Shown: positions 1-8,563, numbered from the stretch's first letter. The stretch: 64,000 nt of DNA from Novosphingobium mathurense (GCF_900168325.1 NZ_FVZE01000007.1:62001-126000); one strand, 5' to 3'. Notes: generated from the sequence alone by a model not told the origin. Program-made: numbers and translations.

Positions 1-367
1 CGTTTACGAAGTGCTTGTACGCACGGATTTCATCGGTCGGCGTCATGTCGAGCCGGATGACATTCTCGATCAGCGAGAGTTCGGACTGCTCGGCGGCATC
101 GATGTCGAGCACCCGGCAGGCGACGGGGTGGTCCTTGGGGAGCTTGCCGGCGGTCAGAAGAAAGTTGAGGGCGCGCAGGCGGCGGCCGCCTGCGGTCACG
201 TCGAACATGCCCCGCTTCTTGGCGGGCACGACGATCAGGTTCTGAAGGAGGCCCTTGGCCTCGATATTGGCGGCGAGTTCCTCTATGAAGAGGTTGCTGT
301 CGTTTTTGCGGACGTTGGCTTCGGACAGGCGTAGCTTGCCGAGCGGGATCAACTCGATGTCGTTCAT
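1..367 (-). CDS. ParB/RepB/Spo0J-family nuclease-like protein, partial (C-terminus beyond window edge)
   Basis: The minus strand reads open from an ATG at 367 to the window edge, giving about 122 residues that start MNDIELIPLGKLRLSEANVR. The ParB N-terminal fold is recognisable: the NVR motif, the AGGRRLRAL box (the GERR-type ParB box) and ENVIRLDMTPTDE. These correspond to the nucleotide-binding and clamp part of ParB-like proteins. An AGGAG ribosome site lies 8 bases before the ATG. It is separate from the plasmid parB at 10022. It sits on the same strand as the strawberry-notch and primase genes, an arrangement I associate with alphaproteobacterial plasmid backbones. Its role is probably DNA processing or regulation rather than partition, but that is inference. 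Confidence 0.85.
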   Translation of the reverse strand, partial: MNDIELIPLGKLRLSEANVRKNDSNLFIEELAANIEAKGLLQNLIVVPAKKRGMFDVTAGGRRLRALNFLLTAGKLPKDHPVACRVLDIDAAEQSELSLIENVIRLDMTPTDEIRAYKHFVN

Positions 368-396
368 TGGGGTGCTCCTGAAAGCCGGATTTGGCC

Positions 397-446
397 GAGC
401 CCTTCGGCTCACCCCTTCCAGCCCCCCTCCCCTCACGGCTTCAGGA
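397..446 (-). promoter_or_regulatory. Leader with small hairpin and G-rich tract before the ParB-like gene
   Basis: Read on the minus strand, the leader has a G-rich tract (complement of CCCCCCTCCCCTCAC, 422-436), a GAGCC/GGCTC hairpin with a CTTC loop (397-410), and then the AGGAG ribosome site. The 25 bases 422-446 recur with one mismatch at 5970-5994, in front of the strawberry-notch gene. That copy is also followed by a hairpin and AGGAG. A shared post-transcriptional control is inferred. Confidence 0.5.
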
Positions 447-499
447 TTCCCCGAACTCTCAGGCGCGATGGTGCGTCTCTCCAGGCGGTTCGATTGGGC

Positions 500-534
500 C
501 CATGAGGCATAAATCGATCATCTATGCCTCATGG
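500..534. promoter_or_regulatory. Perfect 12-bp inverted repeat, probable toxin-antitoxin operator
   Basis: CCATGAGGCATA (500-511) and TATGCCTCATGG (523-534) are perfect inverted copies separated by 11 bases. The repeat lies about 90 bases before the antitoxin ATG, where an autoregulatory operator of a type II toxin-antitoxin operon is expected. The antitoxin carries a HTH domain, so self-binding is a reasonable inference. A recombination site is the alternative. Confidence 0.6.
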
Positions 535-625
535 ACCGGACCTGCGCCGGAACCTGAGACGCACAACTTGGTTGCGTTTATTGCGAATATGCGCTAGGGA
601 ATATGGCCATCTGCGGAGAGAAACG

Positions 626-1084
626 ATGACACTGCCAGCCAATGCCTTGCCCTTTGGCAACAGGCTGCCCTCTGCCGATGATCGGCAGATCGCCAACCAG
701 CTTCGGCGCATCCTTGCCTCGCAGAAGGCCGGTGAGGCCAAGCTGCACATACCCGATCCCAAGACCAGGAAGCCGGTAGAAATCTCGCTGACACCGGCGA
801 TGTCGGACCTGTTCCTCGAGTTGCTACGTCACATCGGGAGCGGGGATGCTGTCACGCTCGTGCCAATCCAGCAGATGTTGACGACCCAGCAAGCAGCAGA
901 TCTGCTCAACATTTCCCGCCCTTACCTGATCAGGTTGATCGAGAAGGGTGACATCCCGCACAGCATGGTAGGACGGCATCGGCGGCTCAAGGCCGAGGAC
1001 GTGTTTGCGTACAAGGCAGCGCGCGACAAGATCCGTTCGAAGGCGATGGACGAACTGATTGCGGACGGCTCGGACCTGTATTGA
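626..1084 (+). CDS. Excisionase/MerR-type HTH antitoxin of a PIN toxin pair
   Basis: This is a 152-aa protein. The ATG at 626 follows GGAGAGAAACG; the frame is open further upstream but without a better start. The N-terminal ~85 residues are mostly helical and of unknown fold. Residues ~96-150 form an excisionase-type helix-turn-helix (LTTQQAADLLNISRPYLIRL) with a RHRRLKAEDV wing. The gene ends 12 bases before the PIN-domain gene, the usual antitoxin-toxin arrangement. It should neutralise the toxin and, with it, repress the operon through the inverted repeat upstream. The role as antitoxin rests on domain type and context. Confidence 0.8.
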   Translation: MTLPANALPFGNRLPSADDRQIANQLRRILASQKAGEAKLHIPDPKTRKPVEISLTPAMSDLFLELLRHIGSGDAVTLVPIQQMLTTQQAADLLNISRPYLIRLIEKGDIPHSMVGRHRRLKAEDVFAYKAARDKIRSKAMDELIADGSDLY

Positions 1085-1096
1085 TCTGACGCTGCC

Positions 1097-1687
1097 ATGT
1101 TCGCCAATCGTTACACCGCTCTGGTCGATGCCTGCGCACTGGTGAGTGTGCCTCGCCGAGATCTGCTGCTCACCCTCGCCGAGGCGGAATTCTTCCGTGT
1201 GCGCTGGTCGCAGCGCATCCTTGATGAAACTCGCGCGGCATTGGACAAGATTTTCGCCGAGCGTGGGTTCGAGGACGCGTCCGCAAGGGCAGCCCGATCG
1301 GTCGAAGCTATGCACCGGGCCTTCCCCGAAGCCCTCGTTGAAGCGCACGCTTCGGTCGCGGCCCTGAGGTTCGCGCTTCCCGACGCCAATGACGAGCACG
1401 TGCTCGCCGCCGCAGTCCAGACGCAGGCCCAGGCTGTCGTGACTGAAAACATCAGCGATTTCCCAGCCGCAATTCTCGCTCCGCTCAATATCGAAGCGCG
1501 GACCGCAGACGAGTTCATTGCGGACACGATTGCGCTCGACGAGGGCAAGGCGGTTGCTGCCATCCGGACGCTGCGCATTCGGCTGAAGCGGCCGGAAATG
1601 TCCGCTGAGGACTACCTGCGATCGCTTGAGGCGCATGGCCTGTTCGTTACCGCCTCGATCCTGAGCGGCCACGCTGAATCCATCTGA
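1097..1687 (+). CDS. PIN-domain ribonuclease toxin
   Basis: The 196-aa protein has a PIN core. The first acidic residue is in LVDACALV near residue 11. A central LPDANDEHVLAAA segment supplies acidic metal ligands, and a VVTENISDFP segment closes the active site. PIN toxins are Mg-dependent endoribonucleases that cut tRNA, rRNA or mRNA. The C-terminal ~60 residues extend past the minimal PIN fold, as in longer two-gene HTH/PIN pairs. The gene is downstream of and co-directional with the HTH antitoxin, and ends 23 bases from the convergent stop of the strawberry-notch gene. A plasmid-maintenance role is inferred. Confidence 0.85.
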   Translation: MFANRYTALVDACALVSVPRRDLLLTLAEAEFFRVRWSQRILDETRAALDKIFAERGFEDASARAARSVEAMHRAFPEALVEAHASVAALRFALPDANDEHVLAAAVQTQAQAVVTENISDFPAAILAPLNIEARTADEFIADTIALDEGKAVAAIRTLRIRLKRPEMSAEDYLRSLEAHGLFVTASILSGHAESI

Positions 1688-1710
1688 CCTGCAATGACGC
1701 GAGCCGACGG

Positions 1711-4700
1711 TTAGGCGATGACCCGCCGAAGTATCTCGCTTGCTCCTTCTACCGGCACGAACACCCGCGTCTTGTAGGCGATGATCTCGGTGAGGCAGCC
1801 CTTGGCCTTGAGCTCGGGAATGCGCGCGGCTTCGGCATCGACGATCTCGATCCTTCGGGAACCGTTCACGCGGGCTGTGCGGATCGTAAAATTGAGGGGA
1901 TGAGGCGCCTTCCAGGTGCCCCCGCCAAGGATGGCGGCGGCGATCTTGGTCGGATCGGTCTGCGCCTTGCGGGCAACGCCGAGTTTCTCGAGGGTCGCAT
2001 CGACGTAGAGGTCGTGGACATGCCGCCCAAGCCAGGAGGCGCCGGACTTGTCGACGATGCGGTTGACCGTGAGATCCTCCTTCGGAAGCGCGCCCCAGAT
2101 CGGCAGCAGCAGCCCCGTCGCGAGATAGACGGTCTCCGTGACCAGTTGGCTCTCGTCGGCGGCGTATTCTTCCTCCCACAGCGCGCTGAACTTGGACTTG
2201 GTGACGGGCCCCCAGGCGGACTCGTCGAGCCGATCAGCGCGCAGGTACTCGCTGCGGAGCGGCCGCACGAGTTCGTAGCGGCGGATCATGTGGCCCTCCT
2301 CGTCCATGTGCGAGGGCGCCGCGATGCCGAGTGCGACCTTGCCCGACTTGTCATTGCGCAGGAACAGCGGCTGTTCCTCATAGGATGCCATTTTGAGCAC
2401 GCGCTCGAGCGAGAGGACCTTGCGCCGCTGGGTCAGCGACAGCTCGAGGAGGTGCGAGGTCGCGCCGGTCACAGGATCGGTCCGGATCACCGTGTCCGAC
2501 AGCACCTCACAGGCCTCGACAGCCACCGTCTCGACCCCGATGTCGAAAGTCCCGGCTTCCTTTGCTGCGGAGACGCGGGTTTCAACAAGGGTCAGGAACT
2601 CGTCGAAGATCGCGTTCTGGACGGCGATCTTCATGGCGAGGATGCGGTTGAGCCAGCGCTGGATCGGCGGCAGGTCCTCGCGCAGGATCCCGTCCTGGTC
2701 GGTGAGCTCGAGCCCGCTCATCCGCTGGAACTCGGACAAGGTCGTGCTTTTGAGCTTGGCGGTCGCGAGCAGGCCGTACCAGTCGTGGAGCGCGTGCTTG
2801 GCGTAGATGCTCTCGAGGTTGTCGGACGCATCGAACATCCCCTGCCCGCCGGTCTGGCGCTGGCCGCGGGTCAGCGCGCCCAATGCATCGAGGCGCCGGG
2901 CGATGGTGCTGGTGAAGCGCGCTTCGCCCTTGCAGTCGGTGGTAACCGGACGAAACAGCGGCGGGCAGGCCTGGTGCGTTCGGTGGGTGCGGCCTAGCCC
3001 CTGAATTGCACGGTCCGCGCGCCATCCGGGCTCGAGCAGGAAATGCACCCGGCGCTGCTGGTTCTTGGCATCAAGACTGGCGTGATAGCTGCGCCCCGTA
3101 CCGCCCGCGTCGGAGAAGACGAGGATACGCTTGGCCCCGGTCATGAATGCAGTGGTCTCGGCAAGATTGGTCCGGGGCGAACGGCTTTCGAGGCGCTGCT
3201 GGCCCGAACCGTCGCGGACCAGGCGTTTGCTGCGCCCGGTGACCTCGGCCACGGCCGTCACGCCGTAGTGCTCGAGCAGGGCATCAAGCGCTGTCGGGAT
3301 CGGCGGCATGGCGCAGATATGCTCGATCAGATCGGCCCGCGCGGCTTCGGCCTGCGGGTTGTGGACCGGATTGCCTGCCTGGTCCCACATCGGCCGCGAG
3401 CGCACATCACCGAGCTCGTCGGTGTATTCTTCCATCTGCCGGGTCGGGAAGGCCCGGGTGAGGTAGTCCACGATCGCCTCGCGAGGCGACAGGTCCAGTT
3501 CCAGCGCCTCGCGCTCATCGGGATCGAGTTCGTTTAGGCGCCGATTGAGGATCGATTCCGCCGTGCTGACGAGTTGGACGACCACACTTTCGTCGTTCGC
3601 CAGATGCTCGTCGATCGCGGGATAGATTGAGGGCAACTTCAGCGAGAGCAGGACTTGCGCAAAAAAGCGCTGCTTGGTGCCTTCGAACCGGCTGCGCGCC
3701 GCCGCCTTGGCGCCGCTGTTGAGGGTCTTGTTCTCAAGCCCGTCGACAATCCCGGTGAGTTCGAGTGCAGCCTCGAGGTTCTGGTGAATGATCGTCCAGG
3801 CCTCGCAATAGGTGTCGTAGACCGCGATCTGCTCCGGGGTCAGATCGTGGCGGAGGATGTCGTACTCGATCCCTGCGAAACTGAGCGCCCGGGCGAGGTA
3901 GAGACCGGAGGCCTTGAGGTCGCGCGCCACCAGTTCCATCGCGGCAATGCCGCCGTCGCGGATCTCGCTGATGAACTGCTCGCGGTTCGCAAACGCCGTG
4001 CCCGGTCCCCACAGACCGAGCCGGACGGCATAGGCAAGGTTGTTGACGTCCGAAGCGCCGGTGGCCGAGGCATAGAGCACCCTGGCGCGCGGCAGTGTGT
4101 TCTGGAGCAGGACCCCGGCGATGCCCTGCAGTGAGCCCTGCTTCTGGCCAAGCGACCCTTCCCCACCCGCGACGCCGCCCATTTCGTGGGCCTCATCGAA
4201 GACGATCACGCCTTCGAAGTCCTCGCCGGCCCAGCGGACGATCTGGTCGAGCCGGGTATCCTCGACGCGCGAGCTGCGCAGCGTGCCGTAGGGGACAAAG
4301 AGGATGCCTTCGGGCGAGGTTATCTCCTCACCGATCTTCCAGCGGACAAGGTCGAGAATATCCGACGGCAATCCGCCGATCGCGGTCCAATCGCGCTGCG
4401 CGTCCTCAAGGAGCGGCGCATTCTTCGAAATCCAGATGTGACGGCGATTGCCCTTGAGCCACTGGTCGAGAATGCAGGCCGCTGCCTGCCTCCCCTTCCC
4501 TGCCCCGGTGCCGTCGCCCAGGAAGAACCCGGTGCGGTAGAGCTTGCCCTCAGGATCCTCCTTGAGCGCAACTTCGCCGGCAGGATGGCTGAAGCGGCCA
4601 TGCAAGTCGCGGCTCCAGGCCTCGCCCGCATAAATCACGGTTTCAAGTTGGGCGGCAGATAGCAGTCTTGCCGTCACGGTGCGTTCGGGCAGTGAGGGCA

Positions 4701-5922
4701 CGTAGTTGGGCATCGGCGCGGCGATCGAGGCCATCGCGGCGGATTCGACGAGGTGCGTCGGGTGTTCGCCAGCTTCCGCGATCACCACGCGCGAGGGCCG
4801 GTAATCGGCATAGACCCCGCGCTGCTCGCCCATCGCGGCGGGTACGTCCAGCACGTCGTAGGCGACGGGGCGGACCTCGTTGGTCTGGGGAGCTCGCACG
4901 ATCACGGGCCGGGCTGGACCGGACTTCACCGAGCGGAACAGGCTGAGCTTTGGTCGGGGCGCTACCGCCTGCGTCGGGTCGCGCAATATCGCCCGGAGTG
5001 GCACGGTTGGCAGCGCCGCGAAGAGTTCGCCGACCGAGCTGCGATTGATGGTGGATACGCCGATCTCGCCCGGCACCTTGTCGACCACCAGCACGCGAAC
5101 GGCGATCCCGGTGCCATGCTTGGCATAGCCGCCCTTGTCCAGGCGAAGCGACAGGACGACCCGCGCGCCTTCGAGGGTGCGCCGGAAGATTTCTTCGTAC
5201 CTGGCCGAGGGTGAGAACCAGTCCGGCATGATCGCAACGATCCGGCCGCCCGGCAGCAGATGGTCGAGCGCGGCACGCAAGTGCCTGGCGGCGGTGTTCT
5301 GATCTTGCCCACGTGATTGCGACACCGAGAACGGCGGGTTCAACAGGACGACGCTTGGCCGTTCAGTTCCGGAGAGCAGCGCGCTGAGTTTTGCGCCGTC
5401 GTGGCGGTAGACCTTCGTGCCCGGAAACACGGCCTCGAGCAGGTCGGCACGGGATGGTTCGAGTTCGTTGAGGATCAGATCCTTGGCCGCGCCCTTGGCA
5501 AGCGAAGCGATGATCCCGGTGCCTGCGCTCGGTTCGAGCAACACGTCATCGCTCGAAAGCCGCGCCAGATGAACGGCCAGACGGGCCAGCGCCGGCGGCG
5601 TCGAAAACTGCTGAAACTGGATCTGGTCCTCGCTGCGTACCGTGTGGGTTGGCAGTTCTTTCGCCAGCGCCTCCAACGTGGCGATCGCCGCTCCCACCTC
5701 CATTCGGCCGACCATCTCGGGAATGGCCAGGGAGAGAGCTACTTCCAGCGCTTCGAAACTGTCACGCTGCTGCCAGGCACCTGCGGCGTCATTGCCGCCT
5801 GCACTCTTGGTCATGGCCTGGCTCAAAGCAGCGCGGTCAATCGGAACAGCGAGGAGCAGTTTGGCGGCCAGTGTACGCGCGGCGCCGAGAATGGCGCTGG
5901 CGCGCGGAATCGTTGTGGTCAT
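1711..5922 (-). CDS. Strawberry-notch family helicase with methylase-like N-terminus
   Basis: The protein is 1403 aa from the ATG at 5922, which has AGGAG 8 bases upstream. Residues ~125-200 look like a class I N6-adenine methylase: EPSAGTG at 130-136 and NPPF at 195-198. A superfamily 2 helicase-type ATPase follows, with the Walker A segment GTGAGKGR near residue 470 and DEAHEMGG near 574. The C-terminal half contains the strawberry-notch helicase C region, including a GRTHR motif. Such proteins recur on alphaproteobacterial plasmids and in phages; their biochemical role is poorly known. It follows the Toprim primase on the same strand, 58 bases apart, so DNA processing during replication or transfer is plausible but inferred. 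Confidence 0.88.
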   Translation of the reverse strand: MTTTIPRASAILGAARTLAAKLLLAVPIDRAALSQAMTKSAGGNDAAGAWQQRDSFEALEVALSLAIPEMVGRMEVGAAIATLEALAKELPTHTVRSEDQIQFQQFSTPPALARLAVHLARLSSDDVLLEPSAGTGIIASLAKGAAKDLILNELEPSRADLLEAVFPGTKVYRHDGAKLSALLSGTERPSVVLLNPPFSVSQSRGQDQNTAARHLRAALDHLLPGGRIVAIMPDWFSPSARYEEIFRRTLEGARVVLSLRLDKGGYAKHGTGIAVRVLVVDKVPGEIGVSTINRSSVGELFAALPTVPLRAILRDPTQAVAPRPKLSLFRSVKSGPARPVIVRAPQTNEVRPVAYDVLDVPAAMGEQRGVYADYRPSRVVIAEAGEHPTHLVESAAMASIAAPMPNYVPSLPERTVTARLLSAAQLETVIYAGEAWSRDLHGRFSHPAGEVALKEDPEGKLYRTGFFLGDGTGAGKGRQAAACILDQWLKGNRRHIWISKNAPLLEDAQRDWTAIGGLPSDILDLVRWKIGEEITSPEGILFVPYGTLRSSRVEDTRLDQIVRWAGEDFEGVIVFDEAHEMGGVAGGEGSLGQKQGSLQGIAGVLLQNTLPRARVLYASATGASDVNNLAYAVRLGLWGPGTAFANREQFISEIRDGGIAAMELVARDLKASGLYLARALSFAGIEYDILRHDLTPEQIAVYDTYCEAWTIIHQNLEAALELTGIVDGLENKTLNSGAKAAARSRFEGTKQRFFAQVLLSLKLPSIYPAIDEHLANDESVVVQLVSTAESILNRRLNELDPDEREALELDLSPREAIVDYLTRAFPTRQMEEYTDELGDVRSRPMWDQAGNPVHNPQAEAARADLIEHICAMPPIPTALDALLEHYGVTAVAEVTGRSKRLVRDGSGQQRLESRSPRTNLAETTAFMTGAKRILVFSDAGGTGRSYHASLDAKNQQRRVHFLLEPGWRADRAIQGLGRTHRTHQACPPLFRPVTTDCKGEARFTSTIARRLDALGALTRGQRQTGGQGMFDASDNLESIYAKHALHDWYGLLATAKLKSTTLSEFQRMSGLELTDQDGILREDLPPIQRWLNRILAMKIAVQNAIFDEFLTLVETRVSAAKEAGTFDIGVETVAVEACEVLSDTVIRTDPVTGATSHLLELSLTQRRKVLSLERVLKMASYEEQPLFLRNDKSGKVALGIAAPSHMDEEGHMIRRYELVRPLRSEYLRADRLDESAWGPVTKSKFSALWEEEYAADESQLVTETVYLATGLLLPIWGALPKEDLTVNRIVDKSGASWLGRHVHDLYVDATLEKLGVARKAQTDPTKIAAAILGGGTWKAPHPLNFTIRTARVNGSRRIEIVDAEAARIPELKAKGCLTEIIAYKTRVFVPVEGASEILRRVIA

Positions 5923-5940
5923 GCGGAGAACTCCTGAGCT

Positions 5941-5994
5941 CGTGCCGATCAGCGGCACGCCCGCTCCATCCCCCCTCCCCTCACCGCTTCAGGA
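5941..5994 (-). promoter_or_regulatory. Leader of the strawberry-notch gene: G-rich tract plus 7-bp hairpin
   Basis: On the minus strand the order is G-rich tract (complement of 5970-5984), perfect hairpin CGTGCCG/CGGCACG (5941-5947 and 5953-5959, 5-base loop), AGGAG and ATG. The tract overlaps the primase stop codon. The same order occurs before the ParB-like gene, with 24 of 25 bases shared in the tract region. Confidence 0.5.
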
Positions 5995-6823
5995 GCTGCG
6001 CCCAGTCGTTCATGCGACCCGGCGGCCATTCGGTCTCGATTGCAAGTCCGGGGCGTTGGTAGGATTCGGCTGCGCGTTCGCGCGCGCGCCTGCCCTCGGC
6101 GTCGTTGTCGGCCAGCAGGATCACGGTTTCGACGGATGCCGGGATATCGACCTGGTGGAAGCGCTTGGCGCCCATGGTCGCCCAGGCCTGGATACCTGTG
6201 AGCGAGGTATAAGCAGCCGCAGTCTCGAACCCCTCGCAGATGCCGATGGTCTTGCCCGGCGGGCCGTTGGTCCATGCAGCGCCGATAGCCTGGCCGAGGA
6301 CGCGCTTCTCGGTGTAGTCCGCTGTCGACGGATCGAGGAATATCCGCTGGATCGCGGCGATCGCGCCCGCCTTGCGCATCGCGACGAGGAGTGCCGGCTC
6401 GAAGCTCGCAAGCATCCCCTTCCCTCGTGGACACCGCGGGTGAAAGCGCAGGTCTTCGAGGGGTACCCATATCTGGCGCACCTCGCGCACATATCGCTCC
6501 GCCAGAGTCGCTTCGATTGGTCGACCGGCTTGCCAGATTGCGAGGTGAATTCCAGTGCTGCACTGGAAGCTGGGCTTCATGTCGGAGGCATCGACGGTCG
6601 GCAGGTCTGCGATGCGTCGAAGAGCTCTGATTACGTCCCGGCTGTCGCAACCTGCGTGGCATGTCACGAGAATGGCTCGATCACCCTGGCGGATGGACAG
6701 AGATGGGGTTCTGTCGGCATGGCAAGGGCAGCGACACATCGCGGTATTGCCTGACCAGCTGCCACCTAGCCGGGCAACGAGAGTGCGTAGGTCTGGAGTT
6801 GGGATACTAGCGACAAGGGGCAT
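5981..6823 (-). CDS. Toprim-domain plasmid primase with CHC2-like zinc finger
   Basis: The protein is 280 aa from ATG 6823; the longer open frame upstream has no convincing start. Residues 30-35 (CRCPCH) and 55-59 (CHAGC) form a DnaG-type zinc ribbon. A central helical region follows, then a Toprim domain with ICEGFETA (catalytic Glu) and ILLADNDAEG (the DxD metal site). It matches the small P4/DUF7146-type plasmid primases, which make RNA primers on the transferred or lagging strand. It is the first gene of the minus-strand backbone cluster and is divergent from the origin region. Confidence 0.88.
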   Translation of the reverse strand: MPLVASIPTPDLRTLVARLGGSWSGNTAMCRCPCHADRTPSLSIRQGDRAILVTCHAGCDSRDVIRALRRIADLPTVDASDMKPSFQCSTGIHLAIWQAGRPIEATLAERYVREVRQIWVPLEDLRFHPRCPRGKGMLASFEPALLVAMRKAGAIAAIQRIFLDPSTADYTEKRVLGQAIGAAWTNGPPGKTIGICEGFETAAAYTSLTGIQAWATMGAKRFHQVDIPASVETVILLADNDAEGRRARERAAESYQRPGLAIETEWPPGRMNDWAQLLKR

Positions 6824-7042
6824 AATCGCCCATTTCGTCCCCGCTCCCCTCCCCCCGTCGAGAATCTTGTGTCTCGTTCTTGCCAAATGGGCGGTCGATG
6901 TTGGAACCCACGAATCGGTATGTGATCTTCCAAGAATCAATTTGAAAACGCCGCTGCTTGCAGCGGAAGGATTCGTGATTCTAAGGGATTCAGATTCACG
7001 GGTCTAAAAGATACGCTATTCCAAGTGTTTATGGGTGTATGG
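6824..7042. other. Upstream region between primase and iterons
   Basis: No gene is seen. It holds CCCCTCCCCCC (6846-6856), a third G-rich leader element read on the primase strand, a compact hairpin CCGCTG/CAGCGG (6951-6966), and four GATTC words within 6970-7000. It is locally AT-richer than its surroundings, as expected next to a plasmid origin. I found no convincing DnaA box. Confidence 0.4.
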
Positions 7043-7142
7043 CTGACCTTATGGGGGAGTTTGCCTGACCTTGTGGGGGCAATAGCCTGACCCATCGGGG
7101 GAACTTGCCTGACCGTTTGGGGCCGTCCTGACTTATTGGGGG
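7043..7142 (+). repeat. Iteron array of the replication origin
   Basis: Five copies of CTGACCTTATGGGGG-like units begin at 7043, 7065, 7087, 7109 and 7128. The first four are spaced exactly 22 bases, two helical turns; the last is spaced 19. The constant parts are CTGAC and the G run; the middle varies (CTTAT, CTTGT, CCATC, CGTTT, TTATT). Such arrays bind Rep_3 initiators. The position just upstream of rep makes this the probable oriV and copy-control locus. Confidence 0.85.
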
Positions 7143-7290
7143 AAACAAATGGACGTGCGCTCCTCGTCCCCTGAAGCGAATATCTGAATCGTGCAGTGGT
7201 CGAAGGCAAGGCCAGAGTCGAAATTGGGCTAAAGGAAAGCCGACTCGTGTTGATCGGCGGCTTTGCGCCCCGAGCCACTGCGTTTCCATC

Positions 7291-7305
7291 CTGACCGTTT
7301 GGGGG
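7291..7305 (+). repeat. Isolated sixth iteron
   Basis: CTGACCGTTTGGGGG matches the fourth iteron of the array but sits about 150 bases away, between the array and the rep operator. It may act in Rep-mediated repression or DNA looping. Confidence 0.75.
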
Positions 7306-7323
7306 TGGGTGCCGCGCTTCTAT

Positions 7324-7357
7324 CCTGACCTGACTTGACGAAGGAGGTCAGGTCAGG
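7324..7357. promoter_or_regulatory. Palindromic rep operator made of iteron half-sites
   Basis: CCTGACCTGAC (7324-7334) and GTCAGGTCAGG (7347-7357) are perfect inverted copies with a 12-base spacer. Each arm contains the CTGAC core of the iterons. The operator lies 44 bases before rep. In Rep_3 plasmids, Rep dimers bind such inverted half-iterons to repress their own gene, while monomers bind the direct repeats. Confidence 0.8.
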
Positions 7358-7400
7358 CAGCAAGCAAGGCTGGAGAATCACTCTCTAATCGAAATATGGC

Positions 7401-8561
7401 ATGGAAAGTGAAGTTGGCCAAATAGCCGAAGGTGTTGAAGAGGCTGCGGAGGAAGTATCTCCTGGCCGTGCCATGCGTGTTGCCGCGGCTCTAAAGGCTA
7501 AGGGCGGAGATGAATTCGCCAAGCCAGGTAGCATCATCGAAATCAAATTTGTGAAAGGTGAATCGCTCAGCCTCACGGCTTCTCGGCTGCTAGCCCTGAT
7601 GATCTTGACTGCTGGAGGAGATGCTTGGGAGGATCGCCCACACCGAATTCGCAAAGCTGACATTCGGCGCGGGCATAAGGGCAATGAGCGGATCACCGAC
7701 ATGCTCCAGGAACTACACCGGACGCTCTTCGCCGTTGATGACAAATCTTGGCGGGGCAAGAAGGCGACGCTCCTGTTTTCACTGATCTCGCGGTCACGGG
7801 AGGAAACGGAAGAGGAGGGCGGTGAAGCAGGCTGGATCGAGTGGGAGTTCACGCCGGATGCGCGTAAACTGATTCAAGCGTCCGAGACCTACGCCGTGCT
7901 TAATCGTCAGGCGGTCCTCGGTTTTCGTTCCAACTACGCACTCAAGCTTTATGAACTGGGTGCTCTTCGCTTGCATCGTCGTCAGGCGACTTGGAGGGGG
8001 GACATGCAAGCGCTCCGAGCAGCCCTTGGTATTCCACCCGAGGTATATACGGACTTTGCCCAGCTTCGGCGCAAGGTGCTTGAAAAGGCCAAAGCCGAGA
8101 TCGACCAATTGGCGCACTTCCGTGTCGAATGGCGCGAGATTCGACAGGGTAGAACTGTGACCGAGCTTGAATTCCGGTTCGAGCCAAAGGGTGCACCCGA
8201 GGTTATTGAGACAGTCGACGAACTCGATCGTCATTCAGCGGGCCGCCAAGCGCGCCGGGAGGGGGCGGTTGAAAGCATTTCCGTGGGGAAGGGGGCTACC
8301 CCGGCGCCGCCCAAGGTTGTCGAACGCAAAAAGCCCACAGAGACCGGCTTTCCAACGGGGTCGCTGCGTTATGGCGAATACGAGTCCGAGTTTCGCTCGA
8401 TCGGCCGGCAGTATGGCGGCGGTTGGGATGTGGATATGATCGCCGACGGCTTTCGTGCTCAGATGGGCGAGCGATTGGAAAGGCTCCGCGGGGCCAAGTT
8501 GGCCGCTGCGTGGAAGGGGTTCTGCGAGGGCTGGGTTAATCGTCGCGGCCGACCGCAATGA
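7401..8561 (+). CDS. repA: Rep_3-type replication initiator
   Basis: This 386-aa protein has two winged-helix-like halves typical of RepA/RepE initiators: residues ~45-130 (LTASRLLALMILTAGG) and ~150-260 (SNYALKLYELGALRLHRR, then RKVLEKAKAEIDQL). A basic, less conserved C-terminal tail follows. In this family the protein binds iterons to open the origin and represses itself through an inverted repeat; both site types lie directly upstream. In-frame TAA at 7386 limits the start to 7389 or later. The ATG at 7401 has no close ribosome site (GGAGA is about 25 bases away), so translation may be weak or controlled. Confidence 0.9.
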   Translation: MESEVGQIAEGVEEAAEEVSPGRAMRVAAALKAKGGDEFAKPGSIIEIKFVKGESLSLTASRLLALMILTAGGDAWEDRPHRIRKADIRRGHKGNERITDMLQELHRTLFAVDDKSWRGKKATLLFSLISRSREETEEEGGEAGWIEWEFTPDARKLIQASETYAVLNRQAVLGFRSNYALKLYELGALRLHRRQATWRGDMQALRAALGIPPEVYTDFAQLRRKVLEKAKAEIDQLAHFRVEWREIRQGRTVTELEFRFEPKGAPEVIETVDELDRHSAGRQARREGAVESISVGKGATPAPPKVVERKKPTETGFPTGSLRYGEYESEFRSIGRQYGGGWDVDMIADGFRAQMGERLERLRGAKLAAAWKGFCEGWVNRRGRPQ

Positions 8562-8563
8562 GC

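Noticed and set aside
824..2179. 451-codon minus-strand frame over the toxin-antitoxin region
   Set aside because: It is a high-GC shadow with Arg/Gly-rich translation. The plus-strand HTH and PIN genes have family motifs and proper starts.
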